16,135 nucleotides of DNA from JADFNO01 sp965369945. GTDB lineage: Bacteria; Planctomycetota; Phycisphaerae; Phycisphaerales; SM1A02. The translations under genes were made by a program, and so were the position numbers. Positions 5,289-12,102 of this stretch are shown piece by piece. The stretch's first letter is position 1. Each line of letters starts with the position of its first letter. The notes beneath the pieces are model-generated. The model was given only the letters and a program-made list of their open reading frames with translations. It was not told the origin of the DNA and did not search any database. The stretch is taken from contig CBDUST010000072.1 of NCBI GenBank assembly GCA_965369945.1, forward strand, positions 1 through 16,135. The letters are read 5' to 3'.

Positions 5289-7955
5289 ATGGTTTTAGCA
5301 TCGGACCAGACAGAGTTTGCCGCGAAGACGGTTGTCACCACCTTGCTGCTGACCGACCTTGTTGACTCCACGAGCTTGGTCGATCGGCTTGGTGATGCCC
5401 AGGCAGCGTCGATCTTCAGCCAGCAGGACCGCTTGGCCCGCGATTTACTCAAAGCCCATGGCGGTCAGGAAATCGACAAGACGGACGGGTTCCTGATGCT
5501 GTTCGCTCGACCCGTCGATGCTGTTCTCTATGCGCTAGCGTACCACGAGGGCTTGGCGAAACTCTCAGCCCAACTAGGAACGACCCTTCAAGTTCGGACG
5601 GGCGTTCATCTCGGTGAGTTGATTGTTCAACGCAACGCACCGGAAGATGTCGCTCGCGGCGCGAAGCCGGTAGAGGTGGAAGGGCTCGCCAAGCCGATGG
5701 CCGCTCGCATCATGTCGCTGGCACTCGGTGGGCAGACGCTCATTACACGCAGCGCGTTTGATCTGGCGCGCCGAGGAGTGGTTGGCAGCGACGACGCACC
5801 GGGCGACACCAAATGGATGGCTCATGGACCGTACGTTCTTAAGGGTTGTGATGAGCCGGTCGAGATTTTCGAGGTTGGCATAGATGGGGAGGCGCCATTG
5901 TGCGCCCCGCCGGATTCGGCCAAGGCCAAGCGGTCAGTCGCAGCTGGTGATGAGGAAACACTCGGATGGCGACCCGCGGCAGGGCAACCCATTCCGCAGC
6001 GAAAAGGCTGGAAACTAGTTCGCAAGCTCGGCGAAGGCGGATTCGGCGAAGTTTGGCTGGCCGAGAATCAACGAACCAAGAGTCGTCGGGTTTTTAAATT
6101 CTGCTTCGACGCCGATCGACTGCGCTCGTTAAAGCGCGAGTTGACATTGTTTCGTCTGCTCCGTGATGCGCTGGGTGACCGCAAGGACATCGCGCGGCTG
6201 TTTGAAGTGCAACTCGAAGAGCCGCCGTTCTTCCTGGAAAGCGAGTTCACACCGCTCGGAAGCCTGGTCGATTGGGTTCAGACGCTTGGAGGAATAGAAA
6301 AGCTCCCGTTGCAAACGCGACTCGATTTAGTCTCCCAGACGGCACGTGCGGTCGCCGCGGCCCACTCTGTCGGAATTCTGCACAAGGACATCAAGCCCGG
6401 CAACATTCTCGTGTACGAAGACGAAAACGGTCAGCCGCAGCCACGGTTGGCAGATTTCGGAATCGGGACGTTGACAGATCATGATGAACTGACAGGTCGC
6501 AACATTACGATGGCTGGGTTTACGTCCGATCATGAGACGGATGATTCCAGTCTGGCGACGACGCGAATGTACGCGCCGCCGGAGTTGTTGGCGGGCCGGC
6601 CGTTCACCGTGCTTGGCGATATCTACGCGCTCGGTATCTTTCTCTATCAGATGGTCGTAGGGGACCTTGAACGTCCTCTGGCGCAGGGTTGGGAGCGAGA
6701 TGTCCCGTATCCTGTCTTGCGCGCTGATATCGCTGTATGTGTTGAGGGTGATGAAGAACAGCGAATGGGCAGCGCACAAGGACTGGCCAAGCTGTTGGAA
6801 ACGCTGCCGCAACGACGGAGAGCTGCGCGACGCAAGCGCCTCACCCGACTCGGCGCCATGGCTGCCGTCGTCCTCGCGGTTTTGTTGGCGATCACGGGCT
6901 GGCTCTTTGTCCAGGAGCGCGGCCACCGCCGGCAAATGACGGCTAAGAACCACGAGCTTGCAGTTCAATTGAACATGACCCTGATCCGACATGCCGACTC
7001 ATTGTGGCGAGAAGGTGAATATGCGGACGCCGAAACGAAGTATCGCACGGTTCACGAATTCCGTTCCAAGGAGTACGGTGACGAGTCGCTGGAAATGGCT
7101 GAGGTCTTGAATGGTCTCGCGGCATGCCTGACAGACATGGCCCAGTTCACCGAGGCTGAAGAGAAATACCGCCAGGCTCTTGCCATTCGACGTCGACTGG
7201 CGCCGGGGAGAGTGGTGCACGCCCAAGGCCTCAACAATCTCGCTACCTGCCTTGTGCATCAGGACAAGTTTGCTGAGGCCGAACCGTTGCTTGATGAGTG
7301 CCTGGCGTTGTGTCAAACGCTCGAGATTGACCGCCAACAACCTCAGTACTTTGCCATCTTGCTCGACAAGGTAGCTATCTGCCTAGCGCACAAGGGCGAA
7401 TATACGAAAGCCGAAGGCCGCTTTCTCGAGGCCATCGCGTTCAAGGAATCGAAGTTTGGCGACGAGCATTCGTCGCTGGCCACCAGCCGCCACGGCCTGG
7501 CGCAGTTGAAGTTTGACCAGGGCGACTATGAGCGGGCCGAACGATGGTGCCATGACGCGCTTGCTTCGAGACAGCGGGTGCTCCGCCCCGGACATCCGGA
7601 CGTCGCCGACTCTCTTCATTTGCTCGGGGAGATCCTGATCGAGCGAGACGACCTCGTCGGGGCCGAAGACCGACTACGGAAGGCTCTGGAGATGCGCGAG
7701 AATGAAACTCCTGCGGTTGCGTCGCGGGTAGCCGAGACACGGAGCGTCCTGGGCGGGTATCTGACCGCTGCGGGCCGCTACGTAGAAGCCGAGCCGTTGC
7801 TGGTTGAGAGTTTGCCGATCATTCGCAAACGTTGGGGCGAGCAGCAGAAGCACACGCTGAAGGCATTGGACCGCATCATCAACCTCTACGAGGCGTGGGG
7901 CAAGCCCGACGATGCGACCACCTATCGGAACATGCGTACCGCGAACTCACCGTGA
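5289..7955 (+). CDS. Nucleotide-cyclase-like domain + Ser/Thr protein kinase + TM + TPR signalling protein
   Basis: The 888-residue protein has four parts. Residues about 14-195 resemble class III adenylate/guanylate cyclases: LLLTDLVDSTSL and IDKTDGFLMLF supply the two metal aspartates (D23, D66), but the usual catalytic Asn of the N-x(3)-R motif appears replaced (KPMAAR). Residues about 240-508 are a complete Ser/Thr kinase: GEGGFGEV, catalytic Lys in VFKF, HKDIKPGN, DFG and a PPE in place of APE. A membrane helix at about 521-540 follows a basic stop (RRRAARRKR), so the kinase is cytoplasmic. About 340 residues of TPR repeats would then lie outside the membrane and could sense a ligand or partner. 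This domain order is common in planctomycete receptor-like kinases as I recall them. No dedicated ribosome site beyond a weak AGGG precedes ATG 5289. The 144-base gap from the thiol operon suggests its own promoter. Confidence 0.9.
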   Translation: MVLASDQTEFAAKTVVTTLLLTDLVDSTSLVDRLGDAQAASIFSQQDRLARDLLKAHGGQEIDKTDGFLMLFARPVDAVLYALAYHEGLAKLSAQLGTTLQVRTGVHLGELIVQRNAPEDVARGAKPVEVEGLAKPMAARIMSLALGGQTLITRSAFDLARRGVVGSDDAPGDTKWMAHGPYVLKGCDEPVEIFEVGIDGEAPLCAPPDSAKAKRSVAAGDEETLGWRPAAGQPIPQRKGWKLVRKLGEGGFGEVWLAENQRTKSRRVFKFCFDADRLRSLKRELTLFRLLRDALGDRKDIARLFEVQLEEPPFFLESEFTPLGSLVDWVQTLGGIEKLPLQTRLDLVSQTARAVAAAHSVGILHKDIKPGNILVYEDENGQPQPRLADFGIGTLTDHDELTGRNITMAGFTSDHETDDSSLATTRMYAPPELLAGRPFTVLGDIYALGIFLYQMVVGDLERPLAQGWERDVPYPVLRADIAVCVEGDEEQRMGSAQGLAKLLETLPQRRRAARRKRLTRLGAMAAVVLAVLLAITGWLFVQERGHRRQMTAKNHELAVQLNMTLIRHADSLWREGEYADAETKYRTVHEFRSKEYGDESLEMAEVLNGLAACLTDMAQFTEAEEKYRQALAIRRRLAPGRVVHAQGLNNLATCLVHQDKFAEAEPLLDECLALCQTLEIDRQQPQYFAILLDKVAICLAHKGEYTKAEGRFLEAIAFKESKFGDEHSSLATSRHGLAQLKFDQGDYERAERWCHDALASRQRVLRPGHPDVADSLHLLGEILIERDDLVGAEDRLRKALEMRENETPAVASRVAETRSVLGGYLTAAGRYVEAEPLLVESLPIIRKRWGEQQKHTLKALDRIINLYEAWGKPDDATTYRNMRTANSP

Positions 7956-7966
7956 TACACCGGTGA
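7948..7966 (+). terminator. Small hairpin overlapping the stop codon of the kinase gene
   Basis: TCACCG (7948-7953) pairs with CGGTGA (7961-7966) across a 7-base loop that includes most of the stop codon. No good T-run follows. It lies between two convergent genes, where a terminator is expected, but the call is weak. Confidence 0.22.
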
Positions 7967-7999
7967 CAAAGACTTGTTTCCGCCGGGACTGAAGATGTC

Positions 8000-8743
8000 T
8001 TAGCCCAGGAGTGGTCTTCGCCGTTGGTGCCGTGCACCAACTGCTGCGATCATAAACAAGCCCAATGCTCCCGGAGCAGGAAGCATAGCCATTTCAACAC
8101 CTCGTAGCGCGATCACATAGTCGCCGTCAAAGTCTCCTCCCGGATCCCCAGCCCAACCGGTGATCGGCATCATGCCGCCGGGACCGTCGGGGCCGGAGAT
8201 CTCAGTGGCGTTCATTTGATCGAAGATATCGAACATGCCTGCGCTGAATGGGTCATGGTTGAATCGTGTGATCGCGAGGTAGTAGAGCCCGGTCGCGTCC
8301 ACGCCGTCCCCAAAGCCATCCGTCGTATCAGGCAGGAGCAACGAGAATCGCCCTCCAAGCTCGAAGTGGTCGTCGTTTCCCATTACACCGAGCGCATCTC
8401 CTCCAACCATTATTGGCTTGAACAGCCACAGTTGGGTATCGAACTGCGCATTGGCGTCGTCCAGTTCAGGATCCGCTGGATCGGTCGTGACGCGAAAATC
8501 CATCAGATTGACAATGTTGATTAGGTACATGTCTACGGTATCGGTGTCACCGGGGAATGGTGACATACCAAGGCTGCCGTTGATCATCATCAAGCTGCCG
8601 GGACCCATGGTGACTTGGGCTCCCGGGGGCAGATCGCCCGCGTCGCCCATCTCTGTCCACTTCGGCCCGGAGGCCATCGCGGTAGCTGTCAGCGTGATCG
8701 CCACCACGGCCGCGAATCCTGCCTTGACGAACGAATTCATCAT
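8000..8743 (-). CDS. Secreted protein with PAPG-type (PEP-CTERM-like) C-terminal sorting tail, function unknown
   Basis: The 247-residue protein begins with a signal peptide (MMNSFVKAGFAAVVAITLTA, cleavage probably after ATAMAS). It ends with PAPGALGLF, a hydrophobic stretch and a basic RHQRRRP tail. That layout is the PEP-CTERM/exosortase type, in which the tail is cut and the protein is attached to the outer envelope. The middle is rich in Asp, Gly and Met with segments such as FRVTTDPADPELDDANAQFD, LWLFKP and LYYLAITRF. It reads as a beta-rich pre-peptidase-C-like or adhesion-type domain, but no enzyme motif is visible. On the minus strand a strong GGAGGA precedes ATG 8743, so this start is preferred over the in-frame one at 8770. 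It is convergent with the kinase gene. Confidence 0.85.
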   Translation of the reverse strand: MMNSFVKAGFAAVVAITLTATAMASGPKWTEMGDAGDLPPGAQVTMGPGSLMMINGSLGMSPFPGDTDTVDMYLINIVNLMDFRVTTDPADPELDDANAQFDTQLWLFKPIMVGGDALGVMGNDDHFELGGRFSLLLPDTTDGFGDGVDATGLYYLAITRFNHDPFSAGMFDIFDQMNATEISGPDGPGGMMPITGWAGDPGGDFDGDYVIALRGVEMAMLPAPGALGLFMIAAVGARHQRRRPLLG

Positions 8744-9070
8744 GCTCTTCCTCCACGCACGAATACTCACAAAAGGCCCGGGTCGCGCTGGGTGCCGAGC
8801 CTGATCGCTCCACCTCGGGCCGCTTGTGCGAGAAGCAGGTCCGCATGGACGTCTCCTGCTCAGCGACTTTACCCTCTCAAGCTATCACCTTGGCGTCCGC
8901 TGGCAAGGGAAAAACTACCAGTTTCAAGGCTCGACCCCGCTTGATACGTCTCTGAGATCAATGACTGTACAGATTGATACCCGTTGCTGGAGCGACCGGG
9001 TCGGCTCAGCCTGACCATCGACGCTCGCCAAATACTGGCCGTGCTCGGTACCATGCTCCCCGCCGTACCA
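8744..9070. other. Divergent intergenic interval
   Basis: These 327 bases separate the minus-strand PAPG-tail gene from the plus-strand cytochrome gene and should hold promoters for both. I see TTGATAC twice (8941-8947 and 8974-8980), which could be -35-like elements, but no paired -10 box of quality. No coding sequence with recognisable content was found. At the right edge CCGTACC (9063-9069) and GGTACGG (9074-9080) form a 7-bp stem with an AATG loop that overlaps the possible ATG at 9071. Confidence 0.5.
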
Positions 9071-9472
9071 ATGGGTACGGAGCGTTGGCGAGGAGAGGCA
9101 CGATGGCTCGAACGCACGAGCAGGTCAACCACGGGAAGCTGCTTATGGATCGCAGTGGCTCTCGCTCATCTAGCCGTCGCTGGTCAGGTGACGACGGCCT
9201 TGGCAAACACTGCAAATGCCGCCGGCGCTACGGTCGATGGCGTTGCCGGTAGCCAGTCTGACGCCCAGCCTCCGGATCAGGACGAGGGCGACCTGTTCGG
9301 CGAAGACAATGATGATCTTCTCGGTGGTGAGGACGACGATTTGCTGGGTGGTGACGATGATCTAATTGGTGATGAGGGGCCAGGAGAACGGGCAGAGGTG
9401 GTGAACGATCTAGCGAAGCAGGAGGGTTCCGACGTGCTTCAGCAACTCAAGGCTCTTCGACTGGATATATAG
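9071..9472 (+). CDS. N-terminal fragment of broken cytochrome: signal peptide plus acidic linker
   Basis: From ATG 9071 the product is 133 residues. A hydrophobic segment (LWIAVALAHLAVAG) followed by VTTALAN looks like a signal peptide, but its n-region of nearly 30 residues is unusually long and ATG 9071 has no ribosome site. A much better site, AGGAGAGG then ATG 9103, lies in the neighbouring frame and would join the signal peptide only after skipping one base near 9143-9147. Residues about 71-103 are a low-complexity acidic run built on D(D/E)DLLGG (9281-9379). The last residues (QQLKALRLDI) lead into the in-frame TAG. No function of its own is evident. Confidence 0.55.
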   Translation: MGTERWRGEARWLERTSRSTTGSCLWIAVALAHLAVAGQVTTALANTANAAGATVDGVAGSQSDAQPPDQDEGDLFGEDNDDLLGGEDDDLLGGDDDLIGDEGPGERAEVVNDLAKQEGSDVLQQLKALRLDI

Positions 9473-9490
9473 GAATCGGGCAGCTGGTCT

Positions 9491-10054
9491 TTGGATGAGG
9501 CAAACCTTGCTGTTCGATACCGTCCGACTGGTCACGCTGATCCGTTCCTGCGAGCTTGGCTCGACATAACTTCGTCTGGGGCAGCCTCGCCCAACCCTGC
9601 CACGACCCAAGCTGTGTTTGATTCATCGCGCCGCGAAAAGGCGCCAGGAGGGTGCGTGCGGTACCATAGCGTTGATGCAGTCGATGACGGCCAATCCACC
9701 GGGTTCCAGGTGAATTGGGTCGGTGCGAGGCCCGTGTTAGGCGAGCGCTCTTTTACTACCTTCGTTCATCGACCACATTTCAAGTTCGATCAGTTTGGTG
9801 ATTGCACCGCATGCCATTCGATCAGGACCATCGACAGCCGGGTGTTGCAAGAATGGAGGCAGACGTATTCCGGCTCGGATATCCACTCGTACACTACAAG
9901 TTTCAATTCAGTATCATCATCCCAGTGCGCTGCCTGTCACGCCTCAAGTGGAGCCGGCGATGATTGTCTGACCTGTCACAACTATCATGTGGGTTTGTTC
10001 GAACGGTCTAGGCGGTTGTCGCTATCACACTCCAGCGGTGATCCGACGCCATGA
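9491..10054 (+). CDS. C-terminal haem-binding fragment of broken multihaem cytochrome c
   Basis: This 187-residue frame (possible TTG start at 9491, no ribosome site) holds three intact haem motifs: CTACH (9803-9817), CAACH (9926-9940) and CLTCH (9965-9979). A fourth, degenerate copy CVRYH sits at 9653-9667, where TAC replaces the expected TGC. Additional histidines, such as those in FVHRPHFKFD, could be distal haem ligands. Such proteins carry electrons in the periplasm and need Sec export before the haems are attached. This fragment has no signal peptide, so by itself it should not mature, which supports reading it as part of the interrupted upstream gene. Its exact family is not recognisable beyond a multihaem c3/c554-like type. 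Confidence 0.7.
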   Translation: MDEANLAVRYRPTGHADPFLRAWLDITSSGAASPNPATTQAVFDSSRREKAPGGCVRYHSVDAVDDGQSTGFQVNWVGARPVLGERSFTTFVHRPHFKFDQFGDCTACHSIRTIDSRVLQEWRQTYSGSDIHSYTTSFNSVSSSQCAACHASSGAGDDCLTCHNYHVGLFERSRRLSLSHSSGDPTP

Positions 10055-10130
10055 TAACTCACGCACCAATGCATCCACATACTGTTGTTGTAGCGAACTG
10101 CGACAATCAATCCGAAGCAGCAGGTGAACG

Positions 10131-10874
10131 ATGCGCGTGCTAATCCTCGGAATCGGCGACGCCTTCACGCACTCGCACTTTAACACCAGTGCGCTTATAC
10201 AAGCTCCTCAAGGGTATGTGCTGCTAGATTGCCCGGCATTGATTCATCGCGTTCTTCACGAGTCAACCCAAAGAGCCGGATGGAACGTCCAACTCGACAA
10301 TATCCGGGACATTATCATCACACACCTGCACGGCGACCATTGCGGAGGACTCGAAGCCTTTGGCTTCTGGCAGGCACACGTTCGAGAGTGCGTTGGAACG
10401 TGCCCTCGGCCGAGCATTCACACCAGCTCCCCGGCCGCCGAGCGATTGTGGGAGCGTCTGGCTCCGGCTATGGATCGGGCAGGTACCCAAAGACCACTTG
10501 CATCGCTGCAAGATTACTACGACGTGCAGATTCTCGAACCGGGAGTCACGACCGACGTGTCGGAGCTTTCCGTCCAATGTCGCTTTACGCGGCACCCGAT
10601 CCCGACTACCGGGTTGTTGATCAGCGACGGCTCAACAACGCTCGGATGGTCCGGCGACACTCCATTCGAAAAGCAGCACATCGATTGGCTGAGCCAGGCT
10701 GATGTGATTGTGCATGAATGTGGACCGGCTCCCTCCCATACGCCGATTGAGCAACTCAACGCACTACCGGAAGAATTGCGAGCGAAGATTCGGCTTATTC
10801 ATCTGCCCGATGGCTTCGATCCCTCGGTCACGGACATGAAGCCGTTGGAAGAAGGCGAAGTGCTGGAGTTCTAA
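10131..10874 (+). CDS. Metallo-beta-lactamase-fold hydrolase, ribonuclease Z-like
   Basis: The 247-residue protein shows the fold's metal motifs in order: the start MRVLILGIGDAF with HFNTSALI, then D33 in LLDCP, THLHGDHCGG (H65, H67, D69, H70), a later RHPIP, GWSGDTPFE, VIVHECG and finally LIHLPDGF. The HxHxDH site binds two metal ions, usually zinc. Order and spacing resemble RNase Z/ElaC-like and phosphodiesterase-like members rather than true beta-lactamases. The short segment between the HxHxDH motif and the following His gives no sign of the RNase Z exosite arm, so tRNA processing is uncertain. Substrate is unknown. ATG 10131 follows an AGCAGG-type site. It ends 17 bases from a convergent gene. 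No export signal is seen, so it is cytoplasmic. Confidence 0.88.
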   Translation: MRVLILGIGDAFTHSHFNTSALIQAPQGYVLLDCPALIHRVLHESTQRAGWNVQLDNIRDIIITHLHGDHCGGLEAFGFWQAHVRECVGTCPRPSIHTSSPAAERLWERLAPAMDRAGTQRPLASLQDYYDVQILEPGVTTDVSELSVQCRFTRHPIPTTGLLISDGSTTLGWSGDTPFEKQHIDWLSQADVIVHECGPAPSHTPIEQLNALPEELRAKIRLIHLPDGFDPSVTDMKPLEEGEVLEF

Positions 10875-10891
10875 CCTTGGCGGCAGCGCGA

Positions 10892-11320
10892 TCAGTCTGT
10901 GAAATGAGCATCGATAGCCTTCTGAGCGGGAGGCCTCCATTGTGGCGGCACCAATACTAATGTCGCTAATACCACCAAGGCGAACGATACGTAGGCCGTG
11001 GTAAACGCCCATGTCGGAAATTCGTAGAACAGTATCTCTCTCACAAGTCGCCCGACGAATGAGATATCTTCTTCAACGATCTGACCCGCGCTCATGCGCA
11101 ATTGATATTCCCAGTCGGTGAGTGGGCAGATCATTCCTACGACGGCTTCGAGCGCAACAAAGACGATCGCCAAAAGATGCCCAACACGAAACCACCGATT
11201 ACGAATCCACTGCCAACGCAGCGCTGCGCCGATCAGTACGGCCAATTGGCCACCAACAACAAAGGCAATAAAGGCAAGATGAATGCCAGCGAGCAGATCG
11301 GCCAAGAGAGCATAAATCAT
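10892..11320 (-). CDS. DUF2784-family small membrane protein
   Basis: The 142-residue protein has four predicted membrane helices at roughly 3-33, 47-65, 90-110 and 109-124 (the last two borderline). It carries the DUF2784 signature: an N-terminal LLADLLAGIHLAFIAFVVGG helix, a tryptophan-rich turn (RWQWIRNRWF), then MICPLTDWEYQLRMSAG with the conserved CPLT-x(3)-E pattern, followed by FVGRLVREIL. No function has been established for the family as far as I know. A GGGGGAAGGA purine run precedes ATG 11320 on the minus strand. It is a single-gene unit convergent with the MBL-fold gene and divergent from the copper-protein operon. Confidence 0.88.
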   Translation of the reverse strand: MIYALLADLLAGIHLAFIAFVVGGQLAVLIGAALRWQWIRNRWFRVGHLLAIVFVALEAVVGMICPLTDWEYQLRMSAGQIVEEDISFVGRLVREILFYEFPTWAFTTAYVSFALVVLATLVLVPPQWRPPAQKAIDAHFTD

Positions 11321-11625
11321 ATCGGTCCTTCCCCCAGATCAGTGGGACGAGTCTATATAAGGATAGCCGCGGTGGGACCTGTAACGCATGGGCGTGGTTT
11401 GGGCTCGTGGCCGGTAACGATCCCGACGACCCCGGCCTAAACGGCAACCGGCATCTGCCGGACACACGCATCTCTGCCGGCTTCACCGAAGCGTATCGGA
11501 TCCCGATCTGGACTTTTGCGTTGCCATTCCCTCGTAACACGATATAATGATCTGTAAGTCTTCTGTATGACTCAGGCGGGCATTTGCTCTGGGTTTACAG
11601 GCGATTCACTTGAGGAGAGAACCAA
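11321..11625. other. Divergent intergenic region between DUF2784 gene and copper-protein operon
   Basis: The 305 bases contain no supported gene. The right half carries the promoter described separately. At 11448-11461 CCGGC-ATCT-GCCGG forms a short perfect stem, and a near copy of its sequence (GCATCTCTGCCGG) follows at 11468-11480. This could be a small regulatory repeat. For the minus-strand gene only an AT-rich TTATATAG (about 11353-11360) is visible as a possible -10 region. Confidence 0.5.
11521..11548 (+). promoter_or_regulatory. Sigma70-type promoter of the cupredoxin-polyferredoxin operon
   Basis: TTGCCA (11521-11526, 5 of 6 to consensus) and a perfect TATAAT (11543-11548) are 16 bases apart. 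Transcription would start near 11555, giving a leader of about 70 bases before ATG 11626. This is the best promoter match seen in the window. Confidence 0.7.
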
Positions 11626-12084
11626 ATGACGCAACTCTGCAAGACAACGGGATTCCTCGCAGCCGTATCGATCACGAGCCCGCTGTGTGCCTCGCCCGGG
11701 GCCCAAGCCGACGTCTTCGAGGTCACCCTCGAGGGCTGGTCGTTCTGGTACGACGGTCAGCAAAACATGGACATCGAGCTGACCATCGATCCCGGCGACA
11801 CGGTCCGCTGGTTGTGGGTCTCGGGTTTCCATAACGTCGTTTCTGGATTTCCCGACGATGGGAATGAGGGGGAATTGTTCTTCAGCGGTCCGCCCATCGA
11901 CGAACCGGGGACGATCTTCGAGTTCACCTTTCTTGAGCCGGGGGTCTTTAGCTATCACTGCCATCCGCACGGAGAATTCGGCATGATCTCATTCGTCACA
12001 GTGACTCCAGCGCCTGGTGGCCTCGGGATGCTCATTGCCGGTGGAATGCTATGTGGTCCTCGTCGACGACGACGACCAACATAG
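11626..12084 (+). CDS. Secreted blue-copper (plastocyanin/cupredoxin-like) protein with PAPG sorting tail
   Basis: The 152-residue precursor has a signal peptide (about 1-28, ending ASPGAQA). A single cupredoxin domain follows with all four expected type 1 copper ligands: H69 in VSGFHNVVSG, and C112, H115 and M120 in SYHCHPHGEFGM. Such proteins pass single electrons outside the cytoplasm. The C-terminus (PAPGGLGM, a hydrophobic stretch, then RRRRR) matches the sorting tail of the gene at 8000-8743, so the mature protein is probably attached to the envelope. GAGGAGAG (11612-11619) precedes ATG 11626 with good spacing. The next gene starts 18 bases after its stop, so both are probably one transcript. 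Confidence 0.88.
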   Translation: MTQLCKTTGFLAAVSITSPLCASPGAQADVFEVTLEGWSFWYDGQQNMDIELTIDPGDTVRWLWVSGFHNVVSGFPDDGNEGELFFSGPPIDEPGTIFEFTFLEPGVFSYHCHPHGEFGMISFVTVTPAPGGLGMLIAGGMLCGPRRRRRPT

Positions 12085-12102
12085 CCAGGACATCGATCAG
12101 CC

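Larger units (their letters stand above)
9071..10054 (+). pseudogene. Probable inactivated multihaem c-type cytochrome gene
   Basis: The two reading frames 9071-9472 and 9491-10054 are in the same frame, separated only by one TAG at 9470-9472. Read through, they give one plausible exported cytochrome of about 327 codons: signal peptide, acidic linker, then haem-binding region. The haem attachment motifs lie only after the stop, and the export signal needed for haem attachment lies only before it. A single C-to-T change in a CAG Gln codon would create this TAG. A first haem motif has also decayed to CVRYH (9653-9667). A sequencing error at one base could mimic the stop, so inactivation is likely rather than proven. 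Confidence 0.65.
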
